A stretch of DNA of 64,000 bases from assembly GCA_910578505.1 (NCBI GenBank), contig CAJTPV010000005.1, forward strand, positions 53,568 through 117,567. The letters run 5' to 3'. This document shows positions 33,565 through 42,156 of this stretch, piece by piece; within the stretch, counting starts at the first letter, position 1, and every line of letters begins with the position of its first letter. The DNA is from an uncultured Oscillospiraceae bacterium. GTDB lineage: Bacteria; Bacillota; Clostridia; Oscillospirales; Oscillospiraceae. The notes under the pieces were generated by a model, which saw only the letters and a list, made by a program, of their open reading frames with translations, was not told where the DNA came from and made no database searches. The translations under genes and the position numbers were made by a program.

Positions 33565-33960
33565 ATGCTTCAGGACGACAAAAGAGAGCTGCTGGTGAAG
33601 GATTATGAGAAAACCAGAGACGCCAAAAAGATTGCGGCTGCCTACGGCGTGTCTGTCTCAACCGTATACCGGCTGGCGAAACAGAAGGCCACCACCGGGA
33701 CCGTGAAATTGCAGGTCAGCCGGCGGGGACGCAAGCGGGTCCTCAGCGAAGAGGATCTGATCCGCATTGAAGAGATGATCAAGGAAAATCCGGGCATTAC
33801 CCTGCGCGAAATCGTGGAGACCCTGGAGCTCAGCGCGGGGGGCGAGACGGTACGGCGGGCCATCAAGCGGATGGGCTACTACTACCACCGGAAGAAAAAG
33901 GTGCGCCGTATCTCCAAGCGCGACCACGCGCGGTACATGAAGCAGACACAGCGGGGCTAG
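33565..33960 (+). CDS. Orphan HTH protein resembling the IS630-type transposase N-terminus
   Basis: A 131-residue basic protein with a homeodomain-like HTH (AKKIAAAYGVSVSTVYRLAKQ) and a second HTH (ITLREIVETLELSAGGETVRRAIKRMGYYYHRKKK), the paired DNA-binding module of IS630/Tc1-type transposases. The DDE catalytic domain is absent: the frame ends at an ordinary stop and a terminator, and no remnant is seen beyond. Near-consensus promoter and terminator suggest a kept, domesticated DNA-binding protein rather than fresh debris. Confidence 0.75.
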   Translation: MLQDDKRELLVKDYEKTRDAKKIAAAYGVSVSTVYRLAKQKATTGTVKLQVSRRGRKRVLSEEDLIRIEEMIKENPGITLREIVETLELSAGGETVRRAIKRMGYYYHRKKKVRRISKRDHARYMKQTQRG

Positions 33961-33988
33961 CACACAGCAGGCATACGAGGAAACGCGC

Positions 33989-34021
33989 AAGCCGGGATTT
34001 TTCCCGGCTTTTGCCCGTTTT
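33989..34021 (+). terminator. Terminator of the orphan HTH gene
   Basis: AAGCCGGGA (33989-33997) pairs with TCCCGGCTT (34002-34010), then TTGCCCGTTTT. Confidence 0.8.
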
Positions 34022-34069
34022 ACAGCCCCGGCGGACAGAATTTATTTTCCGTTCCCAGCAAATCACCTC

Positions 34070-34098
34070 TTTACCTTTTCTGACTTTTTTGCTATAAT
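34070..34098 (+). promoter_or_regulatory. Promoter of recJ and downstream genes
   Basis: TTTACC (34070-34075), 17 bases, TATAAT (34093-34098). Confidence 0.6.
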
Positions 34099-34177
34099 TT
34101 AAAATTACTATGAGATCGTGCGCTTTTTTCCGGAGAGACGGGACCGGCGGGCGATGACCGCGAAAGGGGGCCGCGCA

Positions 34178-36268
34178 ATGAAATACGCCAGATGGACGGC
34201 GGGCGATTACAACCAGGACGCCGCCGCCCGCCTGCGGGAGGCTGGCTATCCGGAGCTGCTCAGCGCGGTGCTGGCCGCCAGAGGCGCAGAGACGGCGGAG
34301 GAGGGGGAGGCCTTCCTGGAGCGGGAGCGGGACCTCTCCCACTCCCCCCTGCTGATGCGGGACATGGACAAGGCGGTGGAGCGCATCCGCCGGGCCCTGG
34401 CGGAGGGCGAGCGCATGGCCGTGTTCGGCGACTACGACGTGGACGGCATCACCGCCACCGTGCTGCTGGTGGACTACCTGCGCTCGCGGGGCGCCCAGTG
34501 CCTCAAGCACATCCCCCGCCGGGTGGAGGACGGATACGGCCTGGGCTGCGACGCCCTGCGCGCCCTGCGGGACCAGGGCGTCAGCCTGGTCATCACCGTG
34601 GACTGCGGCATCACCGGCGTGGAGGAGGCCCGGTATGCCCGGGAGATCGGGCTGGACCTGGTGATCACCGACCACCACGAGTGCAAGGACACCCTGCCGG
34701 AGGCGGTGGCCGTGGTGGACCCCCGGCGGCCCGACTGCCCGTACCCCTTCAAGCATCTGGCCGGCGTGGGGGTGGCGCTGAAGCTGGTGCTGGCCCTGGG
34801 CGGCCAGCGGGAGGACGCCCTTTTCGCCCGCTACTGCACCCTGGCCGCCATCGGCACCGTGGCCGACGTGATGCAGATGACCGGGGAGAACCGCACCATT
34901 GTCTACCGCGGCCTGGATTCCATCGCCAATACGGATTTCACCGGCCTGCAGGCCCTTTTGCAGGAGACCGGCCTGCTGGCCAGGGAGATTACCTCCACCC
35001 AGATCGGCTTTGTCCTGGCCCCCCGCATCAATGCCGCCGGCCGGATGGGCGAGGCGGAGCTGGCCGCCGACCTGCTGCTGACCGGCGACCGCCAGGAGGC
35101 GGAGCGTATGGCCCGCCTCCTCTGCGGCCTCAACCGTGAGCGGCAGGCGGTGGAGCAGACCATTTTTGCCCAGGCGGTGGAGCAGATCGCGTACCTGCCC
35201 GACAGCGAGCGGAGCGCCCTGGTCCTGTCCAGCGACGTCTGGCACCAGGGGGTGGTGGGCATCGTGGCCTCCCGGCTCAGTGAGAAGTATTCCTGCCCCA
35301 GCTTTATGATCCATCTGCAAAACGGCGTGGGCAAGGGCTCCTGCCGCAGCTACGGCGGCTTCAACCTGTTCGCCGCCCTGGAGTCCTGCGCCGACCTGCT
35401 GGTGGATTTCGGCGGCCATGAGCTGGCCGCGGGCTTCAACATCCGGGAGGAGGACATCCCCGCCTTCCGGCGGCGCATGAACCGCTTTGTCCGCGACTAC
35501 CGGGACGGGAAGCCCCCCGTCTCCTGCCTGACGGTGGACGTGGCCCTGGAGCACCCCGAGCGGATCACGCTGGAGGAGATGGCGGAGCTGGGCCGGCTGG
35601 AGCCCTACGGCGCGGGCAACAACCGCCCGGTGTTCGCCCTGATGGGGGCCCGGATCGAGAGCATGCAGAACGTGGGCCAGAACCGCCACCTGAAGCTGCG
35701 CATCAGCAAGGGCGGGTGCCATTTTGACGCCATTTTTTTCTCCACCACCGCGCTGGAATGCGGCATCACCCCCGGCATGCGGGTGGACGTGGCCTTCTAT
35801 CTGCAGATCAATGAGTTCCGCGGCTCCAGCAGCGTGCAGCTGCAGGTGGTGGACCTGCGGCCCGCCGCGGCCCCCAGCGTGAAGGAGCGGGGGTGCCTGG
35901 AGCTGGTGGAGCGGCTGGTGGCCGGGGACCGGGTGACCGCCCGTGAGGCCCTGCGGCTGCTGCCGGAGCGGCGGCAGTTCGCCGAGCTGTGGTGGGCCAT
36001 CGAGCGGCTGGACCGGGAGGGGAGCAGCCGCGCCGGCGTCCTGCCCACCCTGCGGCAGCTGGCCGGGTCGGTGGAGGGCGCGGAGCCCTTCCTGCGCTCG
36101 GCGCTGGGCATACGGGTCTTCGCGGAGCGGGGGCTGGTCACCCTGGCGGTGCAGGAGGATATGATGATAGTGAGCCCCCAGCCCGGCCGCCGGGCGGATT
36201 TGGAGCAGAGCGCGTACATGCTGCGCCTGCGCCGGATCCTGGGGCAAGAAGAGAAGGGAGCACGCTGA
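34178..36268 (+). CDS. recJ: Single-stranded-DNA-specific exonuclease RecJ
   Basis: A 696-residue 5'-3' exonuclease. The DHH-family core is shown by FGDYDVDGITAT, DCGITGVEEA, and the DHH motif in ITDHHECKDTLPEA. The DHHA1 domain carries GFNIREEDIPAF and GGHELAAGF. An OB-like region (RLEPYGAGNNRPVF) and a C-terminal extension of about 120 residues follow. It acts in recombination and base-excision repair. The ATG at 34178 has GAAAGGGGG seven bases upstream. Confidence 0.94.
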   Translation: MKYARWTAGDYNQDAAARLREAGYPELLSAVLAARGAETAEEGEAFLERERDLSHSPLLMRDMDKAVERIRRALAEGERMAVFGDYDVDGITATVLLVDYLRSRGAQCLKHIPRRVEDGYGLGCDALRALRDQGVSLVITVDCGITGVEEARYAREIGLDLVITDHHECKDTLPEAVAVVDPRRPDCPYPFKHLAGVGVALKLVLALGGQREDALFARYCTLAAIGTVADVMQMTGENRTIVYRGLDSIANTDFTGLQALLQETGLLAREITSTQIGFVLAPRINAAGRMGEAELAADLLLTGDRQEAERMARLLCGLNRERQAVEQTIFAQAVEQIAYLPDSERSALVLSSDVWHQGVVGIVASRLSEKYSCPSFMIHLQNGVGKGSCRSYGGFNLFAALESCADLLVDFGGHELAAGFNIREEDIPAFRRRMNRFVRDYRDGKPPVSCLTVDVALEHPERITLEEMAELGRLEPYGAGNNRPVFALMGARIESMQNVGQNRHLKLRISKGGCHFDAIFFSTTALECGITPGMRVDVAFYLQINEFRGSSSVQLQVVDLRPAAAPSVKERGCLELVERLVAGDRVTAREALRLLPERRQFAELWWAIERLDREGSSRAGVLPTLRQLAGSVEGAEPFLRSALGIRVFAERGLVTLAVQEDMMIVSPQPGRRADLEQSAYMLRLRRILGQEEKGAR

Positions 36269-36273
36269 AGCAT

Positions 36274-38478
36274 ATGGTCACGGTAGAAGAACGATATGAG
36301 CATCTGGAAAAAACCATCCGGGGGTACAACATTTCCGCGGACCTGGGCCAGATCCGCTCCGCCTTTGAATACGCCCGGGAGCACCACGGCACACAGATGC
36401 GCCGGGATGGCACCCCCTTTATTACCCACCCCCTCCAGGTGGCCCAGATCGTGGCGGAGATGCGGCTGGACAGCGAGTCCATTATCGCCGCCCTCCTCCA
36501 CGACTGCATCGAGGACACCGACTCCTCCTATGAGGAGATCGCCCGGCAGTTCAGCCCCACCATCGCGGACATTGTCGACGGCGTGACGAAGCTGACCCGC
36601 GTGAAGTACAGCAGCATGGAAGAGGAGCAGATGGAAAACCTGCGCAAGATGCTCTTCGCCATGAGCAAGGACATCCGGGTCATCCTCATCAAGATCGCCG
36701 ACCGGCTCCACAATATGCGCACCATGGAGTACCAGACCCCGGCCAAGCAGAAAAAGAAGTCCTTTGAGACCATGGAGATTTACGCCCCCATCGCCCACCG
36801 GCTGGGCATGCAGAAGGTGAAGTGGGAGCTGGAGGACCTGTCCCTGAAGTATCTGGACCCGGTGGCGTTCAACGACATCGAGGCCCGGCTGGAGGCGGAG
36901 AGCCGGGAGCACGGGCAGTTCATGACCAGCGTGCAGCAGCAGATTCAGGACCGCCTGACGGAGCTGGGCATTGCCCACGCCACGGTGTATGGCCGGGTCA
37001 AGCACCCGTACAGCATCTACCGGAAGATGTACGGCCAGGAGAAGACCATCGAGGAGGTGTACGACCTGTTCGCCTTCCGGGTGCTGGTGGACACGGTGGC
37101 GGACTGCTACAACGTGCTGGGCGTGATCCACGACCTGTACCGGCCTATCCTGGGGCGGTTCAAGGACTACATCGCCACCCCAAAGCCCAATATGTACCAG
37201 AGCCTCCACACCACGGTCATCGGCGAGGAGGGCATCCTCTTTGAGGTGCAGATCCGCACCTATGAGATGCACGCCATCGCCGAGTACGGCGTGGCCGCCC
37301 ACTGGAAGTATAAGCAGAACATCACCTCCACCGGCGGCGAGGGGGCCTATGAGTGGATCCGCCGCCTGCTGGAGAACCAGGAGGACGCGGACGCGGAGGA
37401 GTTCATCCACTCCCTGAAGATCGACATGTTCTCCGACGAGGTCTTCGTCTTCACCCCCAGGGGGGACGTGGTGAACCTGCCCGCCGGCTCCACCCCCATC
37501 GACTTCGCCTACTCCATCCACAGCGCCGTGGGCAACACCATGATCGGGGCCAAGGTCAACGGCAGGATCGTGGGCTTCGACTGCCAGCTCCACAACGGCG
37601 ACATTGTGGAGATCAGCACCTCCAAATCCGCCCACGGCCCCAGCCGGGACTGGGTGAACATCGCCAAGAGCAGCGAGGCCCGGAGCAAGATCCGCCAGTG
37701 GTTCAAGCGGGAGCGCAGGGAGGAGAACATCGCCCAGGGCCGGGCCTCCTTTGAGAGCGAGCTGAAGCACGCGGGGCTGGCGGTGAACCAGATCACGGAC
37801 CCGGCGGTGCTGCCGGTGCTGCTCAAGCGGCTGCGGTTCCAGAGCCTGGACGAGATGTACGCCGCCATCGGCTACGGCGGGTTTACCGCGCTGAAGGCCG
37901 TCAACCGCATCCGGGAGGAGCTGCGGCATATGAACCGGGTGGCGGCGGTGGCCAAGGCGGCCAAGGAGGCCGCGGAGAAGGCCGCCCAGGAGACCAAACC
38001 CGCGCCGGTCCGAAAGGTGAAAAGCGAGAAGGGGATTATTGTCGAGGGGCTTTCCAACTGCCTGGTGAAGTTCTCCAAGTGCTGCTCGCCAGTACCCGGA
38101 GACGAAATCGTAGGATTTATTACCAGGGGTTATGGCGTGTCCGTACACCGGAAGGACTGCCCCAACGCCAACCCGGAGCGCAACCCCTCCGAGCAGGGGC
38201 GCTGGATCAAAGTGTCCTGGAGCGACGACTGCTTTGACTCCTACAATACGGCCCTGGAGGTCATCTGCAAGGACCGGCCCAACCTGCTGGTGGACATCTC
38301 CACCGTGCTGAGCACCTGCAAGGCGTCGGTGACGGGGCTGAACATCCACACCACGGCGGACGGCTTCGCGCTGTTCCACATGGTCATCGCCGTGGCCGAC
38401 GCAAAGCAGCTCAACCAGATTATCCGGAAGCTGCACAACATCTCCAGCGTCATGAAGGTGAACCGTCCGGCGGGCTGA
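36274..38478 (+). CDS. rel: Bifunctional (p)ppGpp synthetase/hydrolase RelA/SpoT
   Basis: A 734-residue alarmone enzyme. The HD hydrolase has HHGTQMRRDGTPFITHPLQVA and LLHDCIEDTD. The synthetase has RVKHPYSIYRKM, FKDYIATPKPNMYQSLHTTV and EVQIRTYEMHAIAEYG. A TGS domain (FTPRGDVVNLPAGSTPIDF), a helical part and a zinc-finger-like CLVKFSKCCSPVPGDEI precede a C-terminal ACT domain. Both catalytic sites look intact, so it should make and degrade (p)ppGpp. It starts at ATG 36274, six bases after the recJ stop; spacing to GGGAG is long, so a near upstream CTG cannot be excluded. Confidence 0.95.
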   Translation: MVTVEERYEHLEKTIRGYNISADLGQIRSAFEYAREHHGTQMRRDGTPFITHPLQVAQIVAEMRLDSESIIAALLHDCIEDTDSSYEEIARQFSPTIADIVDGVTKLTRVKYSSMEEEQMENLRKMLFAMSKDIRVILIKIADRLHNMRTMEYQTPAKQKKKSFETMEIYAPIAHRLGMQKVKWELEDLSLKYLDPVAFNDIEARLEAESREHGQFMTSVQQQIQDRLTELGIAHATVYGRVKHPYSIYRKMYGQEKTIEEVYDLFAFRVLVDTVADCYNVLGVIHDLYRPILGRFKDYIATPKPNMYQSLHTTVIGEEGILFEVQIRTYEMHAIAEYGVAAHWKYKQNITSTGGEGAYEWIRRLLENQEDADAEEFIHSLKIDMFSDEVFVFTPRGDVVNLPAGSTPIDFAYSIHSAVGNTMIGAKVNGRIVGFDCQLHNGDIVEISTSKSAHGPSRDWVNIAKSSEARSKIRQWFKRERREENIAQGRASFESELKHAGLAVNQITDPAVLPVLLKRLRFQSLDEMYAAIGYGGFTALKAVNRIREELRHMNRVAAVAKAAKEAAEKAAQETKPAPVRKVKSEKGIIVEGLSNCLVKFSKCCSPVPGDEIVGFITRGYGVSVHRKDCPNANPERNPSEQGRWIKVSWSDDCFDSYNTALEVICKDRPNLLVDISTVLSTCKASVTGLNIHTTADGFALFHMVIAVADAKQLNQIIRKLHNISSVMKVNRPAG

Positions 38479-38519
38479 TTGTCGAAAAGAAATACATCTT
38501 GTAAAAAGGAAAGAAGATT

Positions 38520-38969
38520 ATGCGTGCTGTTGTCACCCGTGTGGCCTCCGCCTCCGTCACCATTGGGGGAAGGGTCAGCGGAGCCATTGAACAGGGCTAT
38601 TTGATTCTATTGGGCGTGGGGCCCCATGATACGCCGGAGACCGCCGACAAGCTGGCGGAAAAAATTTGCAACCTGCGGATCTTTGAGGACGAGAACGGGA
38701 AGATGAACCGGAATTTAGAGCAGGCAGGCGGGAGTGTTCTGGTGGTGTCGCAGTTTACGCTGTATGCGGATACCTCCAGCCGCCGTCCGGGGTTTACCGG
38801 CGCGGCGAAGCCGGATGTTGCTGTTCCGCTGTATGAGCGGTTCATGGAGCGCTGCCGGGTCCGGGGATTTGACGTGCAGCACGGGGAATTCGGCGCGGAC
38901 ATGCAGGTGGCGTCCGTGAACGACGGGCCTGTGACGATTTTGTTTGATATGGAGCAAAAGCCTACGTGA
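38520..38969 (+). CDS. dtd: D-aminoacyl-tRNA deacylase
   Basis: A 149-residue editing enzyme that removes D-amino acids (and Gly) from tRNA. It starts MRAVVTRVASASV, with the two diagnostic motifs SQFTLYAD and the cross-subunit NDGPVTI (GP) near the end. Length is typical. It follows rel, the usual order rel-dtd in Firmicutes. Confidence 0.95.
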   Translation: MRAVVTRVASASVTIGGRVSGAIEQGYLILLGVGPHDTPETADKLAEKICNLRIFEDENGKMNRNLEQAGGSVLVVSQFTLYADTSSRRPGFTGAAKPDVAVPLYERFMERCRVRGFDVQHGEFGADMQVASVNDGPVTILFDMEQKPT

Positions 38970-38988
38970 GCATAAAAGGAGACTGCAT

Positions 38989-39609
38989 ATGATTTTTGAC
39001 ACTGTTCCTGTAGAGCCCATCGGCACGAACTGCTGCCTGATCGGCGACGAGGCCGCCAACGTATGCGCGGTCGTGGACCCCGGCGGGTCGCCGGAGCTGG
39101 TGCTGGACATGGTGGCGCGCAGCGGCCTGGAGCTGAAAATGGTGCTGCTGACCCACGCCCACTATGACCACGTGGGGGCCATCCCCGCCCTGCTGGAGCA
39201 ATACCCGGACCTGCCGGTGTACGCCCACGAGGGGGAGCTGTGTCCGGCGGGCAGTCCCAACCCCCGGTACTTTTTGCCCCATCTGGGCGGGAACCAGCGG
39301 ACCTACGGCGAGGGGGACACCGTGAAGCTGGGGGGCCTGGTCATTCGGGTCCTGCACACGCCGGGCCACTCCCGGGGCTCCGTGACGCTGCTGGCGGGGG
39401 ACCTGATGCTCAGCGGCGACACGCTGTTTGCCGGCTCCTGCGGCCGGGTGGACCTGCCCGGCGGGGACGAGGGGCAGATGTGGGCGTCCCTGGCCCGCCT
39501 GGGCCGCTTGACGGAGGACTGGACCGTATGGCCCGGCCACGGCGAGGCCACGTCCCTGGACTATGAGAAGCAGACCAACCCCTATCTGCGGCAGGCGCTG
39601 GCCAGATGA
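38989..39609 (+). CDS. MBL-fold hydrolase, glyoxalase II-like (YqgX family)
   Basis: A 206-residue metallo-beta-lactamase-fold enzyme. The metal motif THAHYDHVGAIP lies near residue 56, HTPGHSRGSV near 125, DLMLSGDTLFAGSCGRVD (Asp bridging ligand) and WPGHGEAT (His) near the end. It likely hydrolyses thioesters or a similar substrate. AAAAGGAGA precedes the ATG at 38989. It lies between dtd and hemZ; the stop overlaps hemZ by four bases. Confidence 0.9.
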   Translation: MIFDTVPVEPIGTNCCLIGDEAANVCAVVDPGGSPELVLDMVARSGLELKMVLLTHAHYDHVGAIPALLEQYPDLPVYAHEGELCPAGSPNPRYFLPHLGGNQRTYGEGDTVKLGGLVIRVLHTPGHSRGSVTLLAGDLMLSGDTLFAGSCGRVDLPGGDEGQMWASLARLGRLTEDWTVWPGHGEATSLDYEKQTNPYLRQALAR

Positions 39610-41072
39610 AGCTGATTTTTCGGGGCCACGACTACCGCTACGCCGTGGAGCAGAGCCTGCTGGCCTTTTTCCCGGACCAGCGTCCGGTATACGGCGGCGA
39701 GGACGCCGACACCGCCGTGGTGGCCCTCTCCGCCGGGCCTCGTCTCCACACCGCCGCCGCCACCCTGACCGTGGGGGGCAGGACCGCCAGGGGCGTCTCC
39801 CGCATGGAGATCCCCGCCGGGCTGGATGCCTACGGGCAGGAGCGCCTGAAGCAGCGGATTGTGAAGCTGAGCTTTTTCAAGGCGGCCCGGGAGCTGACCG
39901 GCGTGACCCCGGCCTGGGGGGCGCTGACGGGCATCCGTCCGGCCAAGCTGGCGGCGGGGCTGCTGGAGGAGGGGAAGAGCGAGCGGGAGACCGAGCGCAT
40001 CCTGCGGGACACGTATTTTGTCTCCCCGGCCCGGCGGCGGCTGTGCATCCAGTGCGCCCAGGCGGGGCTGGAGGCCAAGAGGGGCCTTGCGCCGGAGGAA
40101 ATCTCCCTGTATGTGGGGATCCCCTTCTGCCCCACCCGCTGCGCCTACTGCAGCTTTGTGAGCAACAGCGTGGAGAAGTCGTTCCACTGGATCGAGCCGT
40201 ATCTGGAGGCCCTTTTCGCGGAGATCGACAGCGCGGCGGAGATGGTGCGGGACCTGGGGCTGCGGGTGAAGTCCTTCTATATGGGCGGCGGTACGCCCAC
40301 CACCCTCTCGGCGGGGCAGATGGACCGCCTGCTGGGGCGGCTGGGGGAGGCATTCGACCTGGGCGGCATCGTCGAGAGCACGGTGGAGGCCGGGCGGCCC
40401 GACACCATCACCGGAGAGAAGATGGCCGTCCTGCGCCGCAATGGCGTCACCCGTGTCAGCGTCAACCCCCAGAGCATGGAGGACCACGTGCTGAACGCCA
40501 TTGGCCGCCGGCACAGCGCCGGCGATATCCGCCGGGCCATGGAGCTGGTGGATCAGGCCGGGTTCCCCCATGTGAACATGGACCTGATTGCCGGGCTGCC
40601 GGAGGACACGCCGGAGGGCTTCCGGCGGAGTCTGGACGAGGTCATCGGCTTCGGCACGGACAACGTCACCGTACACACGCTGTCCCTGAAAAAGGGCAGC
40701 AGGATCACCCTGGAGGGCACGCGGATCCCCACGGTGGAGGAGGTGGCGGACATGCTGGATTACGCGGACCCCGCCCTGCGGCAGGCGGGCTTCGGCCCCT
40801 ATTACGTCTACCGGCAGAAATATATGTCCGGCAGCTTTGAGAACGCGGGCTGGTGCCGCGCCGGCGGCACGGGCTGGTATAATATCTATATTATGGAGGA
40901 GCTGCACAGTATTCTCAGTCTGGGCGCGGGCGGCTCCACGAAGATGGTGGACCCGGCGCGCAGCCGGATCGAGCGGGTGTTCAATCTGAAATACCCCCAG
41001 GAGTATGTCCAGCGTCCGGAGAAGATACGGGCCAATCAGGAGGCGTTCCGGGCGTTTTACAGCGGCAAATAA
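39606..41072 (+). CDS. hemZ: Coproporphyrinogen III oxidase-like radical SAM protein HemZ
   Basis: A 488-residue radical-SAM protein. An N-terminal segment of about 160 residues particular to HemZ is followed by VGIPFCPTRCAYCSFVSN (CxxxCxxC), MGGGTPTTLSAGQMDRLL, TVEAGRPDTI and VNPQSMEDHVL with DLIAGLPEDT, typical of the HemN/HemZ family. HemZ proteins are annotated as oxygen-independent coproporphyrinogen dehydrogenases, but no heme pathway gene is nearby and the true role in non-heme Clostridia is uncertain. It overlaps the MBL gene by four bases (ATGA). Confidence 0.9.
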   Translation: MKLIFRGHDYRYAVEQSLLAFFPDQRPVYGGEDADTAVVALSAGPRLHTAAATLTVGGRTARGVSRMEIPAGLDAYGQERLKQRIVKLSFFKAARELTGVTPAWGALTGIRPAKLAAGLLEEGKSERETERILRDTYFVSPARRRLCIQCAQAGLEAKRGLAPEEISLYVGIPFCPTRCAYCSFVSNSVEKSFHWIEPYLEALFAEIDSAAEMVRDLGLRVKSFYMGGGTPTTLSAGQMDRLLGRLGEAFDLGGIVESTVEAGRPDTITGEKMAVLRRNGVTRVSVNPQSMEDHVLNAIGRRHSAGDIRRAMELVDQAGFPHVNMDLIAGLPEDTPEGFRRSLDEVIGFGTDNVTVHTLSLKKGSRITLEGTRIPTVEEVADMLDYADPALRQAGFGPYYVYRQKYMSGSFENAGWCRAGGTGWYNIYIMEELHSILSLGAGGSTKMVDPARSRIERVFNLKYPQEYVQRPEKIRANQEAFRAFYSGK

Positions 41073-41101
41073 ATTTTTGGAGCACGGAAAGGAGTAACGA
41101 T

Positions 41102-42046
41102 ATGGCATATTTACTCAGCCGGATCAACGACGCGACCCGTACGGACCCCAGGGGCTTTTCCCAGGAGTGCGACGCCAACTACAATAAGACCATCGAGGCG
41201 GCGGCGCGGAAGATTGCGGACAACCTGTCCAAATCCAGGATCGTGCTGCTCTCAGGCCCCTCCGGCAGCGGCAAGACCACCACCGCCAAGAAGATCGAGG
41301 CCAAGCTGGAGGAAATGGGCATCCACTCCCACGCCATCGCCATGGACAACTATTTCCTGACCGTGGACCCGGAGACCTGCCCCCGGAACCGGGACGGGGA
41401 GATCGACTACGAGTCCCCCTTCTGCCTGGACATGGACCTGCTGAACCGGCACTTCAACCTGCTGGACAAGGGGGAGAAGATTCTGGTGCCCAAGTTTGAA
41501 TTTGCCCGGCAGATGCGCTCCGCCATCAAGTCCCACCCCCTGCAGCTGGGCTCCGACGAGATCGCCATTTTCGAGGGCATCCACGCCCTCAACGACATCA
41601 TCACCGGCAAGCACCGCAACGCCATGAAGCTGTACATCTCCGCCCGGTCCGACGTGGTGGACGACGAGGGCAATGTCATCTACAAGCGGACCTGGATGCG
41701 GCTGGCCCGGCGGGCGGTGCGGGACGCCAAGTTCCGCTCCTGGGAGCCGGATGTGACGGTGAAGCTGTGGGCCAGCGTGCGGCGGGGGGAAAAGCTGTAT
41801 ATCTCGCCCTATAAGAACAACGCGGACATCAAGTTTGACAGCTCCCACCCCTGCGAGGTGAACGTGCTGAAGGCCTTTGCCCAGCCCGCCTTTGACCACC
41901 TGCACCTGTCCCCGGAGATGGAGCGGTACAATGAGGTGCACCATTTGGCGGCGGCGTTCCCCCTGTTCGAGACGCTGGACGAGCAGTATGTGGCCCCGGA
42001 CTCCCTGCTGCGGGAGTTCATCGGCGGCGGCATCTACGACGGCTGA
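41102..42046 (+). CDS. Uridine kinase-family P-loop protein
   Basis: A 314-residue protein. Walker A is LLSGPSGSGKTTTAKK near residue 52; MDNYFLTVD and DYESPFCLDMDLLNRH match uridine/phosphoribulokinase family segments; EIAIFEGIHALND carries the Walker B-like Glu. Single-domain C-terminal half-like forms of this type are common in Clostridia, usually named nucleoside kinase; the substrate is not certain. It begins 29 bp after hemZ with GGAAAGGAG before the ATG. Confidence 0.85.
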   Translation: MAYLLSRINDATRTDPRGFSQECDANYNKTIEAAARKIADNLSKSRIVLLSGPSGSGKTTTAKKIEAKLEEMGIHSHAIAMDNYFLTVDPETCPRNRDGEIDYESPFCLDMDLLNRHFNLLDKGEKILVPKFEFARQMRSAIKSHPLQLGSDEIAIFEGIHALNDIITGKHRNAMKLYISARSDVVDDEGNVIYKRTWMRLARRAVRDAKFRSWEPDVTVKLWASVRRGEKLYISPYKNNADIKFDSSHPCEVNVLKAFAQPAFDHLHLSPEMERYNEVHHLAAAFPLFETLDEQYVAPDSLLREFIGGGIYDG

Positions 42047-42156
42047 GTCCCCTGCGCCCCCTTCCGGGGGCGCAAAGCGCGTCCCCCAGACAGCCTGTCA
42101 TGGTTTGACCGGGGGGCACGTATACTATAGCATCAAAAAATTAAAAGAGGTACTCC

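Noticed and set aside
33863..38436. Very long minus-strand frames opposite recJ and rel
   Set aside because: Same antisense effect; both plus-strand genes carry intact catalytic motifs and these frames encode compositionally odd, motif-free products.
39606..41072. Heme biosynthesis cluster around hemZ
   Set aside because: No other heme-pathway gene is near, and neighbours are housekeeping genes, so no heme pathway is inferred from this gene alone.
42118..42137. TTGACC with TATACT before the flippase gene as a promoter
   Set aside because: The hexamers are only about 10 bp apart, too close for sigma-A; no better -35 was found, so no promoter is claimed.
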